Origin: Planctomycetota bacterium
GTDB taxonomy: Bacteria; Planctomycetota; UBA1135; GCA-002686595
Direction of reading: 5' to 3'
Assembly (NCBI GenBank): GCA_016714045.1
Contig: JADJNY010000005.1
Span: forward strand, 186,001-250,000
DNA: 64,000 bases
Shown here one piece after another: positions 54,466 through 63,579 of this stretch. Below the pieces are notes generated by a model. The model ran no database searches, was not told the DNA's origin, and saw only the letters and a program-made list of their open reading frames with translations. A program made the translations under genes and the position numbers. Each line of letters starts with the position of its first letter. Within the stretch, counting starts at the first letter, position 1.

Positions 54466-54954
54466 ATGGAACGCTGGTCGATCGAGCTCGAGAAGGAGAA
54501 CTTCAAGTTCTCCGCCGCGCACTTCCTCATCTTCCCCGACGGGACGGCGGAGCGACTGCACGGGCACAACTACCGCGTGTTCGTCGAAATCGAGGCGCGG
54601 CTCTCGCTCCACGGGCTCGTGCTCGACTTCAAGATGGTGAAGCCCCTCGTGCGCGACATCTGCGATGCGCTCGACGAGCGCTGGATCCTGCCGGGCGAGC
54701 ATCCGTCGCTCGCATGGAAGGAGCGGGCCGATGGTGTCGTCGAGGTGCGCTACCAGGAGCGCTACTACGCCGCGCCGCGCGAGGACGTGCTCGTGCTCCC
54801 GATCAACAACTCGAGCTCCGAGAACCTCGCGACCTGGTTCGGGCGCGAGCTCCTGCGGCGTCTCGAGGCGCGCTTCCCGGACTTGCGCGTGGCGCGCCTG
54901 CGCGTCGCCGTCGAGGAGACGAGCGGCCAGCGAGGCGTCTACGTGCGCGAGTGA
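54466..54954 (+). CDS. 6-pyruvoyl-tetrahydropterin synthase/QueD-family protein lacking the catalytic Cys
   Basis: The 162-residue product has the PTPS fold: NFKFSAAHFLIFPDG with the first zinc His, ERLHGHNYRVFVEIEA with the HxH pair, GLVLDFKMVKPLVRDI, SSSENLATWFGREL and VAVEETSGQRGVYV with the C-terminal Glu. In QueD a catalytic Cys lies three residues before LHGH; here that position is Ala (GTAERLHGH). Zinc binding seems intact, so a lyase or pterin-cleaving variant activity, or loss of activity, is possible. Its end overlaps the convergent sulfotransferase gene by 16 nt. Confidence 0.85.
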   Translation: MERWSIELEKENFKFSAAHFLIFPDGTAERLHGHNYRVFVEIEARLSLHGLVLDFKMVKPLVRDICDALDERWILPGEHPSLAWKERADGVVEVRYQERYYAAPREDVLVLPINNSSSENLATWFGRELLRRLEARFPDLRVARLRVAVEETSGQRGVYVRE

Positions 54955-55703
54955 TCGCGCACTTCGGCCTCCCACGCGTCGAGCTCGCCCTCTGGCAGCG
55001 TCTCATCGCGCTTCTGGTGGCGCTTCTCGTTCACCGGGCGCGCTGCGAGCGTCGCGAGGCGCAGCTTGCCCAGCGTCGACAGCGGACCCAGCGCGAGCCG
55101 CTCGCCGAGCGCCGCGATGCCCTGGGGCGTCTGCAGCTCGGCGAGCTCGACGCGGAAGACGCGCGTCCCGTGCGGCGCGAGCACGCGCTCGAGATGCCGC
55201 GCGCGCGCGTCGATCTCCAGGCAGTACCAGTAGCAGAGCTGGTAGTCGTTCCACCGCTCCGCGCGCGCGCGGTCGACGGGCAGGTGGTTCGGATCCCACG
55301 GCGAGAGGTAGTAGCGCACACCGCGCAGCGAACGGCCGGGGATCGACTCGAGCGACCAGAGCGAACGCGCGACCGCGCGCGGATCGCGGCGCAGGTGGAG
55401 CAGGTCGGGCGCGAGGCCGAGCTCGGGCAGGCACTCGGCGAAGCCCTTGCAGAAGAGGTGGCTCGTCTCGGCATAGACGGGCTTCTTCACGCGCGCGAGG
55501 CGCGGGAGCTTCTCGCGCTCCCAGAACTCGCGCGCGATCGCCGGCGCGGCGACCACGGCGCGGAAGCAGCTCGAGAAGCGCGGCTTCGGCTCGTGCTCGG
55601 CGTCGACGTCCGCGAAGAGGGCGAGCACGCGCGCGAGCCACTCCGTGCCGCTCCGGCCGGTCGTGACGGTGAAGAGATAGCGGCGTCGCGCGGCCGGGCT
55701 CAT
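54939..55703 (-). CDS. Sulfotransferase-family protein
   Basis: The 254-residue product starts with the PAPS 5'-phosphosulfate loop pattern YLFTVTTGRSGTEWLARVL. It has a 3'-phosphate-type strand LLHLRRDPRAVARSLWSLE, then a helix-rich rest (RWNDYQLCYWYCLEIDARA, VFRVELAELQTPQGIAALGE). It probably transfers sulfate from PAPS to a glycan or small molecule; the acceptor is unknown. Planctomycetota often carry many such enzymes. Its 3' end overlaps the PTPS-like gene by 16 nt. Confidence 0.82.
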   Translation of the reverse strand: MSPAARRRYLFTVTTGRSGTEWLARVLALFADVDAEHEPKPRFSSCFRAVVAAPAIAREFWEREKLPRLARVKKPVYAETSHLFCKGFAECLPELGLAPDLLHLRRDPRAVARSLWSLESIPGRSLRGVRYYLSPWDPNHLPVDRARAERWNDYQLCYWYCLEIDARARHLERVLAPHGTRVFRVELAELQTPQGIAALGERLALGPLSTLGKLRLATLAARPVNEKRHQKRDETLPEGELDAWEAEVRDHSRT

Positions 55704-55767
55704 CGCGGCCGGGTTCTACCGCGCGCGACGGCCGGTCGGGAAGCTCCGAGGCGGGTCGGGCAGCGGT

Positions 55768-56097
55768 TCAGGGCAGCTCGCCGACGCGGCGGCCTTCGTG
55801 GTAGAGCCCGCTCTTCTCGGGATCGAGCTCGCCGTCCGCGCGGAACCAGCGCCACTCGCCGTCCATGCGCCCCGCGGCGTAGCGGCCCTCGGCTTCGAGC
55901 CGGCCGTCGGAGAGGTAGCGGCGGAAGAGGCCCTCCCGCCCGCCCTGCGCATCGCACTCGGCCTCCGTCCAGAGCTGGCCGCTCGGGAAGTAGGTCGTCT
56001 GGCGCTCCCGACCCTCGCCCGTCTCCGCCCGCAGTTCGCCCAGGGTGAGGAACAGGCCGACGCCGCCGGCCGCGAGGAGGAGGGTGAGGAACTTCAT
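55768..56097 (-). CDS. Small membrane-anchored MORN-like repeat protein
   Basis: The 109-residue product has an N-terminal hydrophobic segment (MKFLTLLLAAGGVGLFLTLG) that may act as an anchor or signal. It is followed by MORN-like units: QTTYFPSGQLWTEAE, GLFRRYLSDGRLEAEGRY and GRMDGEWRWFRADGELDPEK. Such repeats resemble the YwqK antitoxin-like family, but no partner toxin is next to it. Its role is unknown. ATG at 56097 is well placed. Confidence 0.7.
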   Translation of the reverse strand: MKFLTLLLAAGGVGLFLTLGELRAETGEGRERQTTYFPSGQLWTEAECDAQGGREGLFRRYLSDGRLEAEGRYAAGRMDGEWRWFRADGELDPEKSGLYHEGRRVGELP

Positions 56098-56172
56098 GGC
56101 GCGCGGTGGACGACGCCCCGAGGGGGGACTTCCCCGGAGGGGCGGCCTTTTCGAGGCCTTGTTCGCGGCGCG

Positions 56173-57297
56173 TCAGCGACCCGCGAGCGCGGCCGGGCCC
56201 TCGGCCTTCGCGTACGCGAGCAGGCTCTCGCGCAGGCCGTCGATGGAAAGGAGTTCGATGCGGGTGTCCGTGCCGGCGAGCGCGAGCTCGGCCGAGACGC
56301 CCTCGAGTCCCGCCGCCCCGGACGCGGCGTGCGGGCCCAGGAACTCGGCCAGGGTGCGGACGAGGAACTCGGGGTGGCTCCGGACGAGCGCCTGCAGGTC
56401 GCCCGCCTCGAACTCGTCCTCCAGCGCCGCGCGCCAGGACTCCGGGGTCGTCCCCAGGCCCGCGGCGGCCAGGAGCACGTCGCGGGGCACGCGGGGCTCT
56501 TCCCGGTCGCGGGCGTCCACGCAGAGCTGGTGGAGGCCCTCGATCCCGACGCGCCCGACGAGGCGCCGCGCGACGAGGTAGGCGAGGCCGTAGTAGGCCT
56601 TCTTCTGCGGGGTGGAGAGTCGGCTCGAGGAGAGCCCGGCCTGCCGCTCGAACACGCCGAGCGGGTCGACCTCCATCGGGGCCTCGCCGTCGAGCGTGAG
56701 TCGCGCGACGTACGCGAGCCGCGGCGCCTCCCCGTCCGCGGACTCGGGCAGGCGGACCGTCAGATCGAGGGTGAGTCCGCCGAGCGCGAACGCGGCGCAG
56801 GAGAGGCGTCCAGCGCGCAGGCTCGAGCGCGCCTCGGGGCAGAGCTCGCCCGAGACGTGATCGCAGAGGCCCTCCTCGATCGTGCCCGGCAGGCGGCGCC
56901 AGGCGCCGCGGAGGTGGGCGTGGACGAGCTCGTGGGCCAGCGTGCGCTCCAGGCTTTCCGCGCCCTCGCGCAGGTGGATGCGGTCTTCCGACTCCGAGAA
57001 GAAGCCGTCGGCGTCCTGGTAGGCGCGCGGCGCGAACCGGTAGAGCGCCGGCAGCTCCTGGACCCAGACATCGACGCGGCGTTCGCGTGCTTCGGGGAGG
57101 AGGAGGAGCACCTGCGGCTCGAGACGATCGAACAAGACCGCGACCTCAGTCGCTTTTTCCGTGGTGCGCGCACGCACGGATCCTGCTCCGGTACCGACGC
57201 GCTGCTCGGGCGGCAGCACTTGGCAGGCGGAAATGCCTGCGAGCGCGAGCGCCGCGAACAAGGCCCGGCCCCGGGCAAGCCGGGGCAAAGCCAGCAT
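56173..57297 (-). CDS. Putative zinc metallopeptidase lipoprotein
   Basis: ATG at 57297 follows GAGG; a TTG two codons upstream is an alternative. The 374-residue product has a lipoprotein signal with lipobox GISAC (Cys ~25). The active-site motif TLAHELVHAHLRGAWRRLPG followed by TIEEGLCDHVSGELC at ~130-160 gives HExxH plus a downstream Glu, the gluzincin pattern. The remainder (LSTPQKKAYYGLAYLVARRL, VGIEGLHQLCVDARDREEPR) resembles helical C-terminal regions of such peptidases. It is probably periplasmic or surface-anchored. I do not recognise a named family. Confidence 0.75.
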   Translation of the reverse strand: MLALPRLARGRALFAALALAGISACQVLPPEQRVGTGAGSVRARTTEKATEVAVLFDRLEPQVLLLLPEARERRVDVWVQELPALYRFAPRAYQDADGFFSESEDRIHLREGAESLERTLAHELVHAHLRGAWRRLPGTIEEGLCDHVSGELCPEARSSLRAGRLSCAAFALGGLTLDLTVRLPESADGEAPRLAYVARLTLDGEAPMEVDPLGVFERQAGLSSSRLSTPQKKAYYGLAYLVARRLVGRVGIEGLHQLCVDARDREEPRVPRDVLLAAAGLGTTPESWRAALEDEFEAGDLQALVRSHPEFLVRTLAEFLGPHAASGAAGLEGVSAELALAGTDTRIELLSIDGLRESLLAYAKAEGPAALAGR

Positions 57298-57359
57298 CGC
57301 CAAGTACCTCGATGAACGGTACCCCGGGGTTCGAGTCGCGGTCGGGATCGGACGAAACG

Positions 57360-57385
57360 CGCGGAGGGGCCGAGGCCCCTCCGCG
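57360..57385 (-). terminator. Perfect hairpin terminator after the lipoprotein gene
   Basis: CGCGGAGGGGCC (57360-57371) and GGCCCCTCCGCG (57374-57385) are perfect complements around GA. On the minus strand it begins 24 nt after the stop at 57409 and is followed by TTTCG, like the hairpin at 47285. Confidence 0.78.
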
Positions 57386-57408
57386 CGTCCGACGAAAACG
57401 GTCCAGGT

Positions 57409-58134
57409 TCAGCGTTCGGTGCCCGGAGCGTCCGGGACGAGCGCCCGCTCGACCACCGCCGCGCGCCGCTCGAGGGTGCCGCGGTCGAGGTCGTAGAGAA
57501 GGACCACGGCGGGGCGCGCGACGCGCACGCGCGGCGGCTGCGCGTAGCCGCGACGGCGCTCCACCTTCGCGCGGTCGACTGCGGTCGCCGCAGCCGAGCT
57601 CTCGAGCGGTCGTGCGGTCGCCACGACGGTCTCCACCGGCGCGTCGTGCAGCGGGAGCACCGCCGAGCGCGCGTGAACGCGCAGGGTGTACTCCGCGTCG
57701 CCCCATGCGGAAGTGACGACGAGGTGGAGCCGCTTGCCGGTCTCCAGCACGATGACGGAGCCGTGCTCCGGATCCGCGGGCCCGTCCGCGCACACGACGA
57801 ACTCGCCGAGGTCGGGGTCGTACACGCACACGTCGAGGTCGGTGTACGGCGCGTGGCTCTCGAGGTCGAAGACGAGCTCGCACGGCGCGTCGACGCGCAC
57901 TTCGGCGCCGTCGTACAGGTCGAAGCCCGATTCCTGCACGTGCCCGACGATCGCGAACGCGTCTCCGGGCCGCACGCCGCCGTAGAACGGCGCGGAGAGC
58001 GCTGAGTCGTTCGGCTCGACCTCCGAGTAGACCGGATCGTCGTCGTGCAGGACGACGTGCGCGAAGCAACCACCGAGCAGGGTGAGGGGAGCGCGACAAA
58101 GCGCGACCAGCGGGCGGGGGCGGAGGGGCAGCAT
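57409..58134 (-). CDS. Lipoprotein with pre-peptidase C-terminal-like beta domain
   Basis: The 241-residue product has a lipoprotein signal with lipobox LLGGC (Cys ~23). The domain at ~35-150 (YSEVEPNDSALSAPFYGGVR, AIVGHVQESGFDLYDGAEVR, TDLDVCVYDPDLGEFVVCAD, LHLVVTSAWGDAEYTLRVHA) matches the PPC-type beta-sandwich starting with the EPNDS motif, common in exported proteins. A basic C-terminal tail (AVDRAKVERRRGYAQPPR) follows. It may bind surfaces or other proteins; no enzyme motif is visible. Confidence 0.78.
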   Translation of the reverse strand: MLPLRPRPLVALCRAPLTLLGGCFAHVVLHDDDPVYSEVEPNDSALSAPFYGGVRPGDAFAIVGHVQESGFDLYDGAEVRVDAPCELVFDLESHAPYTDLDVCVYDPDLGEFVVCADGPADPEHGSVIVLETGKRLHLVVTSAWGDAEYTLRVHARSAVLPLHDAPVETVVATARPLESSAAATAVDRAKVERRRGYAQPPRVRVARPAVVLLYDLDRGTLERRAAVVERALVPDAPGTER

Positions 58135-58262
58135 GCCCGGGACAGCGCAACGGGCGTGCCCGGGTCGGGGGAGCGGGCCGCGGCTGGGGCTCGATCGGCC
58201 GTGCGTGCGCCAGCGGGGACGCGTGTCCACTCCCGGTGCGCTCGGAAAGGACGCTCCCGCCT

Positions 58263-59260
58263 TCAGGGCGCGGCGAGCGCCGCACGCGCGCGCTCCAGCA
58301 CGCGCTCGGGCGCGAGGTCCGCCATGCACGGGTGGCCGGCGACGTTGCACTCCCGGCGCCGACAAGGCGAGCACGCGACGGGGTGTGTGACGACGGCGTG
58401 CTCCGGTCCGAAGGGGCCCGTCCGCCGCGGATCCGCGGCGCCGAAGAGCGCGACGCAGGGCGTGCCGACGGCGGCCGCGATGTGCAGCGGGCCCGTGTCG
58501 CAACCGATGAACAAGCGCGCGGAGGCGATCAGGCCCGCGCTCTGCTTCAGCGAGAGCTTGCCCGCCTGATCGACGAGCGGGACCGATGCGAGGCGCGCGA
58601 CCTCGGCGGTCTCATCGCGATCGGACGGACCGCCGGTGAGGTGCACCTCGGCGTCGAACTCGCGCACGAGCGCGTCGCACACGCGCGCCCACGCGTCGGC
58701 GTACCAACGGTTCGCGAGCTTGGTCGCGCCGACGTTGACGATGACGCGCGGACGGCCCGGAGCGGAGCGCGGGAAGGGCTCGAACGGGAGCTCCCAACTC
58801 GGCGCGGCCGGCGGACACTCGAGGAAGTCGGCGAACTCGAGGTACTGCGCGACGGTGACGCCGGGCGAAGCGTTCGGCGGCACCTTCGCGTTCGTGAAGA
58901 GCCAGCTCCCTTCCTTGCAGCGCGCGCGGTCGAAGCCGAGTCGGTGCGGAGCTCCGCTCGCGCGCGTGATCACGCCGCTCTTCAAGATGCGCTGCAGATC
59001 GATGACGAGCTCGAAGCGCTGCGCGCGCAACTCCGCGAGGAACGGTCTCCAGCGCGAACGGTCGCGCGCGTCGAAGAGCAGGAAGCGGTCGATCGCGCGA
59101 TGCCCGGACACGAGCCCGTGCGCGGCCGGACCGATGATCCAGGTGAGCTCGGCGCGCGGGTAGCCCGCGCGCAGCCGCTGGACGAAGGGGAGCGAGTTGA
59201 CGACGTCGCCGAGGGCGCGCCGAGCTTGACGAGGGCGATGCGCTCTGCCGGGATCCGCAT
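58263..59260 (-). CDS. GT9-family (ADP-heptose:LPS heptosyltransferase-like) glycosyltransferase, frameshifted near the start
   Basis: Homology covers the whole product: ALGDVVNSLPFVQRLRAGYP, LTWIIGPAAHGLVSG, ELVIDLQRILKSGVITR, NVGATKLANRWYADAWARV, LTGGPSDRDE and the donor-site signature FIGCDTGPLHIAAAVGTPCV ... LFGAADPRRTGPFGPEHAVV. The first 14 codons (ATG at 59260: MRIPAERIALVKLG) lie in another frame from ALGDVV. One base missing, or two extra, at ~59214-59222 explains this. Corrected length is ~331 aa. It likely adds heptose or a related sugar to lipopolysaccharide core. Confidence 0.85.
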
Positions 59261-59413
59261 GGTGTCGTAGACGCCTACCGGGGCTCAGGATGCGCTCTGC
59301 GACGCGCGCGCTCCAGGGTGCGGACAGGCCCTTGAAGTGGGGGGGAGCGATCGGGACAATCCGCCGCCAACGGTCCGCACCGGACCCCCACCACAAGGCT
59401 TGGAGAATCACTC

Positions 59414-59737
59414 ATGAAGAAGACCCTCGGTCTGGCCCTGGTCGTCGGCGCGCTGCTGATGTCCTCGGGCTGCTACTCGGGCCCCCGCCGTCTCTCGCAC
59501 GCGTGGGACGACTGGACCCAGCAGAAGTACGCTGAAAACGCTTGGATGCACGCCGTCCTGAGCGACGTCATCCCGGTCTATCCGTTCGTCGGCTTCGTCG
59601 CCGCGATCGGCGACGCGTTCTACAACATGTACTACTTCTGGGGTAAGGACGCCTGGGACAACAAGGGCACCGTGTACATCCACAAGAACCCCGAAGGCGC
59701 GGCCAAGACGGTCACCGGCAGCGGCCTCGGCATGTGA
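59414..59737 (+). CDS. Small DUF3332-like lipoprotein
   Basis: The 107-residue product starts MKKTLGLALVVGALLMSSGC, a lipoprotein signal with lipobox SSGC. The rest (LSHAWDDWTQQKYAENAWMH, VIPVYPFVGFVAAIGDAFYN, MYYFWGKDAW) has the W-P-V-Y/F-W pattern of DUF3332-type small lipoproteins with a hydrophobic hairpin. GGAG precedes ATG at 59414. It is a stand-alone gene with strong hairpins downstream, suggesting an independently transcribed, possibly abundant envelope protein. Confidence 0.82.
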   Translation: MKKTLGLALVVGALLMSSGCYSGPRRLSHAWDDWTQQKYAENAWMHAVLSDVIPVYPFVGFVAAIGDAFYNMYYFWGKDAWDNKGTVYIHKNPEGAAKTVTGSGLGM

Positions 59738-59767
59738 TCGAGCCGCCTTCGGGCGACCCGATCGGAT

Positions 59768-59822
59768 GCGGCCCGGCGACCCCGGGCCGCTTCCAGGATG
59801 CGGCCCGGGTCTCCCGGGTCGC
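59768..59822 (+). terminator. Two consecutive hairpins between the DUF3332-like gene and miaB
   Basis: Hairpin 1: GCGGCCCGG (59768-59776) pairs with CCGGGCCGC (59782-59790). Hairpin 2: GCGGCCCGGG (~59800-59809) pairs at nine of ten positions with CCCGGGTCGC (~59813-59822), followed by TTCGTTTCC. Both are preceded by GGAT. They look like a duplicated terminator. Confidence 0.7.
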
Positions 59823-59949
59823 TTCGTTTCCAGGGCGCGCTGCGAGCGCGCGCTCCGGACCGACGCGCTCGCGCTTCGTGCCCGGGGTTCCCGCCCGGCG
59901 CGCTCCACGGCACAATCTCCCGTTCCCGCGTCCGTTCGGCGGCACCTCG

Positions 59950-61398
59950 ATGACCCTCACCCGCACGACCTCCAAGGGCTCTCCGGAGAGCGCGCCGCGC
60001 GCGCCGAAGCTCCACGTCGTCACCTTCGGGTGTCAGATGAACAAGTACGACTCGCTCCTCGCGGAGGGCCGCTTCAAGCGCCAGGGCTACGCGACGACCG
60101 AGGACATGGGCGACGCCGACGTCGTCCTCTTCAACACGTGCTCGGTGCGCGAGCACGCCGAGGAGCGCACGTTCTCGTGGCTCGGCGAGCTGAAGCGCGC
60201 GAAGGAGAAGAACCCGGGCCTCGTGATCGGCGTCATGGGCTGCATGGCGCAACGCATCGGCGAGGAGATCTTCGCGCGCGCGGGCCACGTCGACCTCGTC
60301 GCGGGCACGCGGCAGTTCGCGAACTTGCCGCAGCTCGTCGACCGCGTGCGCGAAGCGCGCGAGAAGCGCGGCGGCGCCGACAAGGGCACGCGCGTGCTCG
60401 CGCTCGAGATGAACGACGCCGTCGCGGTCGACCGCGACGACGAGCCGTGGGACGGCGGGCTTCACGCGTACCTGACCGTGATGCGCGGGTGCGACCTGAA
60501 CTGCACGTACTGCATCGTGCCGGCGGTTCGCGGGCGCGTGCTCAGCTACGGAATCGACAAGCTGGTGCACGAGGCCGAGTGGTTCGTGTCGCGCGGCGCG
60601 AAGGTGATCACGCTGCTCGGCCAAACGGTGAACAGCTACGGCGAGGACTGCGCTCCGCCGCTCCCCGGCGAGGCGCGCGGGCGCGGCCGCCAAGGGCGAC
60701 CGTCGCTCGCGGACTTGATCTACCGGCTGCAGGACGTGCGCGGCCTCGAGCGCATCCGCTTGATCACGCTGCACCCTTCGTACGTGACCGAGGCGCTGGC
60801 CGAGGCGCTGCGCGATTGCTCGAAGGCGGAACGCTACCTGCCGATCCCCGCGCAGTCGGGCTCCGACGCGATCCTGCGCGCGATGAAGCGCGGGTACACG
60901 ACGGACCTGTACAAGAAGCGCATGGAGATCCTGCGCTCACGCGTGCCCGACCTCGAGCTCGCGAGCGACTGGATCGCGGGCTTCTGCGGCGAGACGGACG
61001 CGGATCACGCGGCGAGCGAAGCGTTGATGGCGGAGCAGGGCTTCGTCACGAACTACATCTTCAAGTACGACCCGCGTCCGACGACGCACGCGGCGGAGCA
61101 CCTCACGGACGACGTGCCCGAGGACGTGAAGAAGGAGCGCAACCAGCGCTTGCTCGCGCTCGCGGAGCGCGTCGGACTCGAGCGCCACGGCCGGCACGTC
61201 GGGTCGGTGCGCGACGTCTTCGTCGAGTCCGTTTCCGACCGCACGGAAGGCGGCCTCGTCGGACGCACGCAGCACGGCCTGATGACGAGCTTCCGCGGCG
61301 CGCCCGAGCTCGTCGGCACGGTCGCGCGCGTCCAGATCGAAGGTGCCACCGCGTTCGGTCTCTCCGCGTCGCTGGCGACGAGCGCACCCACCTGCTGA
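59950..61398 (+). CDS. miaB: tRNA-2-methylthio-N6-dimethylallyladenosine synthase
   Basis: MiaB, a radical-SAM methylthiotransferase, modifies A37 of tRNAs reading UNN codons. The 482-residue product has the UPF0004 domain with cluster cysteines in TFGCQMNKYDS, NTCSVREHAEERT and VMGCMAQRI. The radical-SAM motif is VMRGCDLNCTYCIVPAVRG (CxxxCxxC). Further landmarks are GQTVNSYGED, LPIPAQSGSDAILRAMKRGY, and a C-terminal TRAM domain (GRHVGSVRDVFVESVSDR, VGRTQHGLMTSF). ATG at 59950 is followed by a short basic leader before conserved sequence. No miaA is nearby. Confidence 0.95.
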   Translation: MTLTRTTSKGSPESAPRAPKLHVVTFGCQMNKYDSLLAEGRFKRQGYATTEDMGDADVVLFNTCSVREHAEERTFSWLGELKRAKEKNPGLVIGVMGCMAQRIGEEIFARAGHVDLVAGTRQFANLPQLVDRVREAREKRGGADKGTRVLALEMNDAVAVDRDDEPWDGGLHAYLTVMRGCDLNCTYCIVPAVRGRVLSYGIDKLVHEAEWFVSRGAKVITLLGQTVNSYGEDCAPPLPGEARGRGRQGRPSLADLIYRLQDVRGLERIRLITLHPSYVTEALAEALRDCSKAERYLPIPAQSGSDAILRAMKRGYTTDLYKKRMEILRSRVPDLELASDWIAGFCGETDADHAASEALMAEQGFVTNYIFKYDPRPTTHAAEHLTDDVPEDVKKERNQRLLALAERVGLERHGRHVGSVRDVFVESVSDRTEGGLVGRTQHGLMTSFRGAPELVGTVARVQIEGATAFGLSASLATSAPTC

Positions 61399-61468
61399 AC
61401 TCCGTCGCGCGGCCCGAGGGGAGCCCGCGCGTGCTTTCCCGTCTCACGAGCTTCGTTCCCGAGCCACC

Positions 61469-62056
61469 ATGCACCCCGTCCTCCAGCAGAACCTCTTCTT
61501 CGTCAAGGAACACGTCGGCGCCTTCAAGGCTGCGAACCAATTCGACATCTTCGATCCGACGAGCGGACAGAAGGTGCTCGAGTGCCGCGAGCCGCACCTC
61601 TCCGGCCTCACGAAGCTCTTCCGCTTCACGGACTGGAAGCGCGCGACGCCGTTCGAGGTGATCGTGACGACGCCGGCTGGGGAGCGCGTGCTCAAGGTGA
61701 AGCGCGGCGTGTCCTTCTTCCTCTCGAAGGTGCAGGTGTACGACGAACAGGATCGCTACGTCGGCGGCTTCCACCAGAAGCTGTTTTCGATCGGCGGCAA
61801 GTTCGACGTGCTCGATGCCGAGGGGAAGCCCGTGTGCACGCTGCAGGGGAAGTGGACGAGCTGGGAGTTCCGCTTCTTCGCGCCGACGAAGGACTACGCC
61901 GTCGTGACGAAGAAGTGGGCCGGCATGGGGAAGGAGCTCTTCACGAGCGCCGACAACTACATGCTGCAGATCAAGGACGGCGTCGCGACGGACGATCCGG
62001 CGCGCGTGTTGATCCTCGCGGCGGTGATGGTGATCGACATGGTGCTCAAGGAGTGA
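61469..62056 (+). CDS. LURP-one/phospholipid-scramblase-related protein
   Basis: The 195-residue product has the LURP-one-like beta barrel with a central helix: HPVLQQNLFFVKEHVGAFKA at the start, NQFDIFDPTSGQKVLECREP, PFEVIVTTPAGERVLKVKRG, KVQVYDEQDRYVGGFHQKLF and FDVLDAEGKPVCTLQGKWTS. The C-terminal hydrophobic helix (RVLILAAVMVIDMVLKE) is typical of the family. Bacterial members are functionally unassigned. ATG at 61469 is 70 bp downstream of miaB, perhaps in the same transcript. Confidence 0.82.
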   Translation: MHPVLQQNLFFVKEHVGAFKAANQFDIFDPTSGQKVLECREPHLSGLTKLFRFTDWKRATPFEVIVTTPAGERVLKVKRGVSFFLSKVQVYDEQDRYVGGFHQKLFSIGGKFDVLDAEGKPVCTLQGKWTSWEFRFFAPTKDYAVVTKKWAGMGKELFTSADNYMLQIKDGVATDDPARVLILAAVMVIDMVLKE

Positions 62057-62135
62057 GCTCGCGTCGCGCGCGGGCTCGGCGCGGCGAGCTCGCCGCGCAC
62101 CGCGCGCGCCCGGGCCGAGGCGAGAGGACGATCCC

Positions 62136-63542
62136 ATGCAGGCGCAGGCGGCCACGAGTCCCACGAAACGCGAACTCGAGCGGGCGTTCCAGGCCGCGGA
62201 TCGACTGCTGCGCGCACGTCGTCCCGCGAGCTGGAAGCAGGGCAAGGCGCGGATGGCCGAGGTCGCGCGCGCCGACCACGTCCCCGCGCTCGAGGCGATG
62301 GTCGAGGTCGAGCTCGAAGAGCGCGCGCTCGTGCGGGCGGAGCGCTGGGCGTGGAGGGCCTTCGAGCTCGGAAAGTACCTGCCGCTCGTCGAGGTCGCCT
62401 GGGATTGGGTCTTCGGAAAGGACGGCTGGAGCCGCTCGCTCCCGAATGCTGCGACGACGCACGGACGCGATCCGCGACGCGGTCGACGTCTGCTGGAGCG
62501 CGCGGCCCGCCGCGGAGACGTCGGCGCGATCTACTGGCTCACGCAACTTCTCGACGGTCCGAGCCCGCTCGGCCGACATCCACGCGCGGCACATGCGTGG
62601 CGTCGGAGAGGAGCGGCGCTCGGCGATCCCGACTGCCTCACCGATCTCGGCGTGCGCGCGTTTCGAGGTGACGGCGTGGAGCGCGACGTAGGGCGCGCGG
62701 TGCAGTTCTATCGGCGCGCGGCTCGCCTCGGGGGCGCGGAAGCCGCGCACAACTTGGGGCTCTGCTCTCTCCACGGCGACGGGGTTCCTCGCGACGCGCG
62801 GGTCGCGAAGCGGTGGATGAAGCGCGCGGAGGAGCTCGGCAACGTCTCGGGCACGCTCCAACTCGCGCGCTTCCACTTCGAGGGCGTCGGCGGACCGCGC
62901 GATGCGCGCAAGGGCCTCGCGTGCCTGCGCCGCGCGCAGAAGACGACGTGGCGCGCGGATCGCGAGCTCGCGCGGCGCAAGCTCTGGGGCGACGGACTGC
63001 GCCGCGACGTGCGGGCGGGCCTCGCGCTCCTGCGCGCACGCGAGCGCGTGGGGGACGCCAAGGCGATGCGGCTCCACGCCGACTGGTTGCACGACGAGCG
63101 CAGGGACTACGGCGAGGCAGCCCGCCTCTACCGCCGTGCGGCGACGAGCGGAGATGTGGACGCGATGCTGGCCCTCCACGACTGCCTCGCGGCGGGGCAC
63201 GGTCTCGCTGTGCGTCGGAACGATCGGAGCGCGCTACGCTGGCTCGGGCGCGCGATCGAACTCGAGGCGGACGGCGCGTGGTACAGGATGGGGGAGCGGC
63301 TCGTGCGCGGGCAGGGCGTCGTGCGCGACGTGCGGCGGGGAATGCGCCTCGTGCAGCGCTCGATCGATCGCGAAGAACACGATGCGCGCCTCGTGCTCGG
63401 CGAGCTCCTGCTCGAGCGCGCCCGATCGCGCACCGATCTCCGTCGCGCCCTCGCGACGCTCCTCGAGGCTCGCGCGCGCGGCGTCGAGGACGTCGAACGT
63501 CCGATCCGCGAGTGTCGGCAACGGTTGCGTCGCGGCCTTTGA
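62136..63542 (+). CDS. Sel1-like repeat protein
   Basis: The 468-residue product is built from Sel1-type alpha/alpha repeats from ~110 to the end: LLERAARRGDVGAIYWLTQL, AWRRRGAALGDPDCLTDLGV, RAVQFYRRAARLGGAEAAHN, AKRWMKRAEELGNVSGTLQL, YGEAARLYRRAATSGDVDAM and LRWLGRAIELEADGAWYRMG. Sel1 proteins serve as protein-interaction scaffolds. No signal peptide is present, so it is cytoplasmic. Some repeats are degenerate. It follows the LURP-one-like gene by 79 bp and converges on the toxin gene. Confidence 0.85.
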   Translation: MQAQAATSPTKRELERAFQAADRLLRARRPASWKQGKARMAEVARADHVPALEAMVEVELEERALVRAERWAWRAFELGKYLPLVEVAWDWVFGKDGWSRSLPNAATTHGRDPRRGRRLLERAARRGDVGAIYWLTQLLDGPSPLGRHPRAAHAWRRRGAALGDPDCLTDLGVRAFRGDGVERDVGRAVQFYRRAARLGGAEAAHNLGLCSLHGDGVPRDARVAKRWMKRAEELGNVSGTLQLARFHFEGVGGPRDARKGLACLRRAQKTTWRADRELARRKLWGDGLRRDVRAGLALLRARERVGDAKAMRLHADWLHDERRDYGEAARLYRRAATSGDVDAMLALHDCLAAGHGLAVRRNDRSALRWLGRAIELEADGAWYRMGERLVRGQGVVRDVRRGMRLVQRSIDREEHDARLVLGELLLERARSRTDLRRALATLLEARARGVEDVERPIRECRQRLRRGL

Positions 63543-63579
63543 ACCTCCGCGGCCTGGGGGACGACGAGGCCAACCTCGG

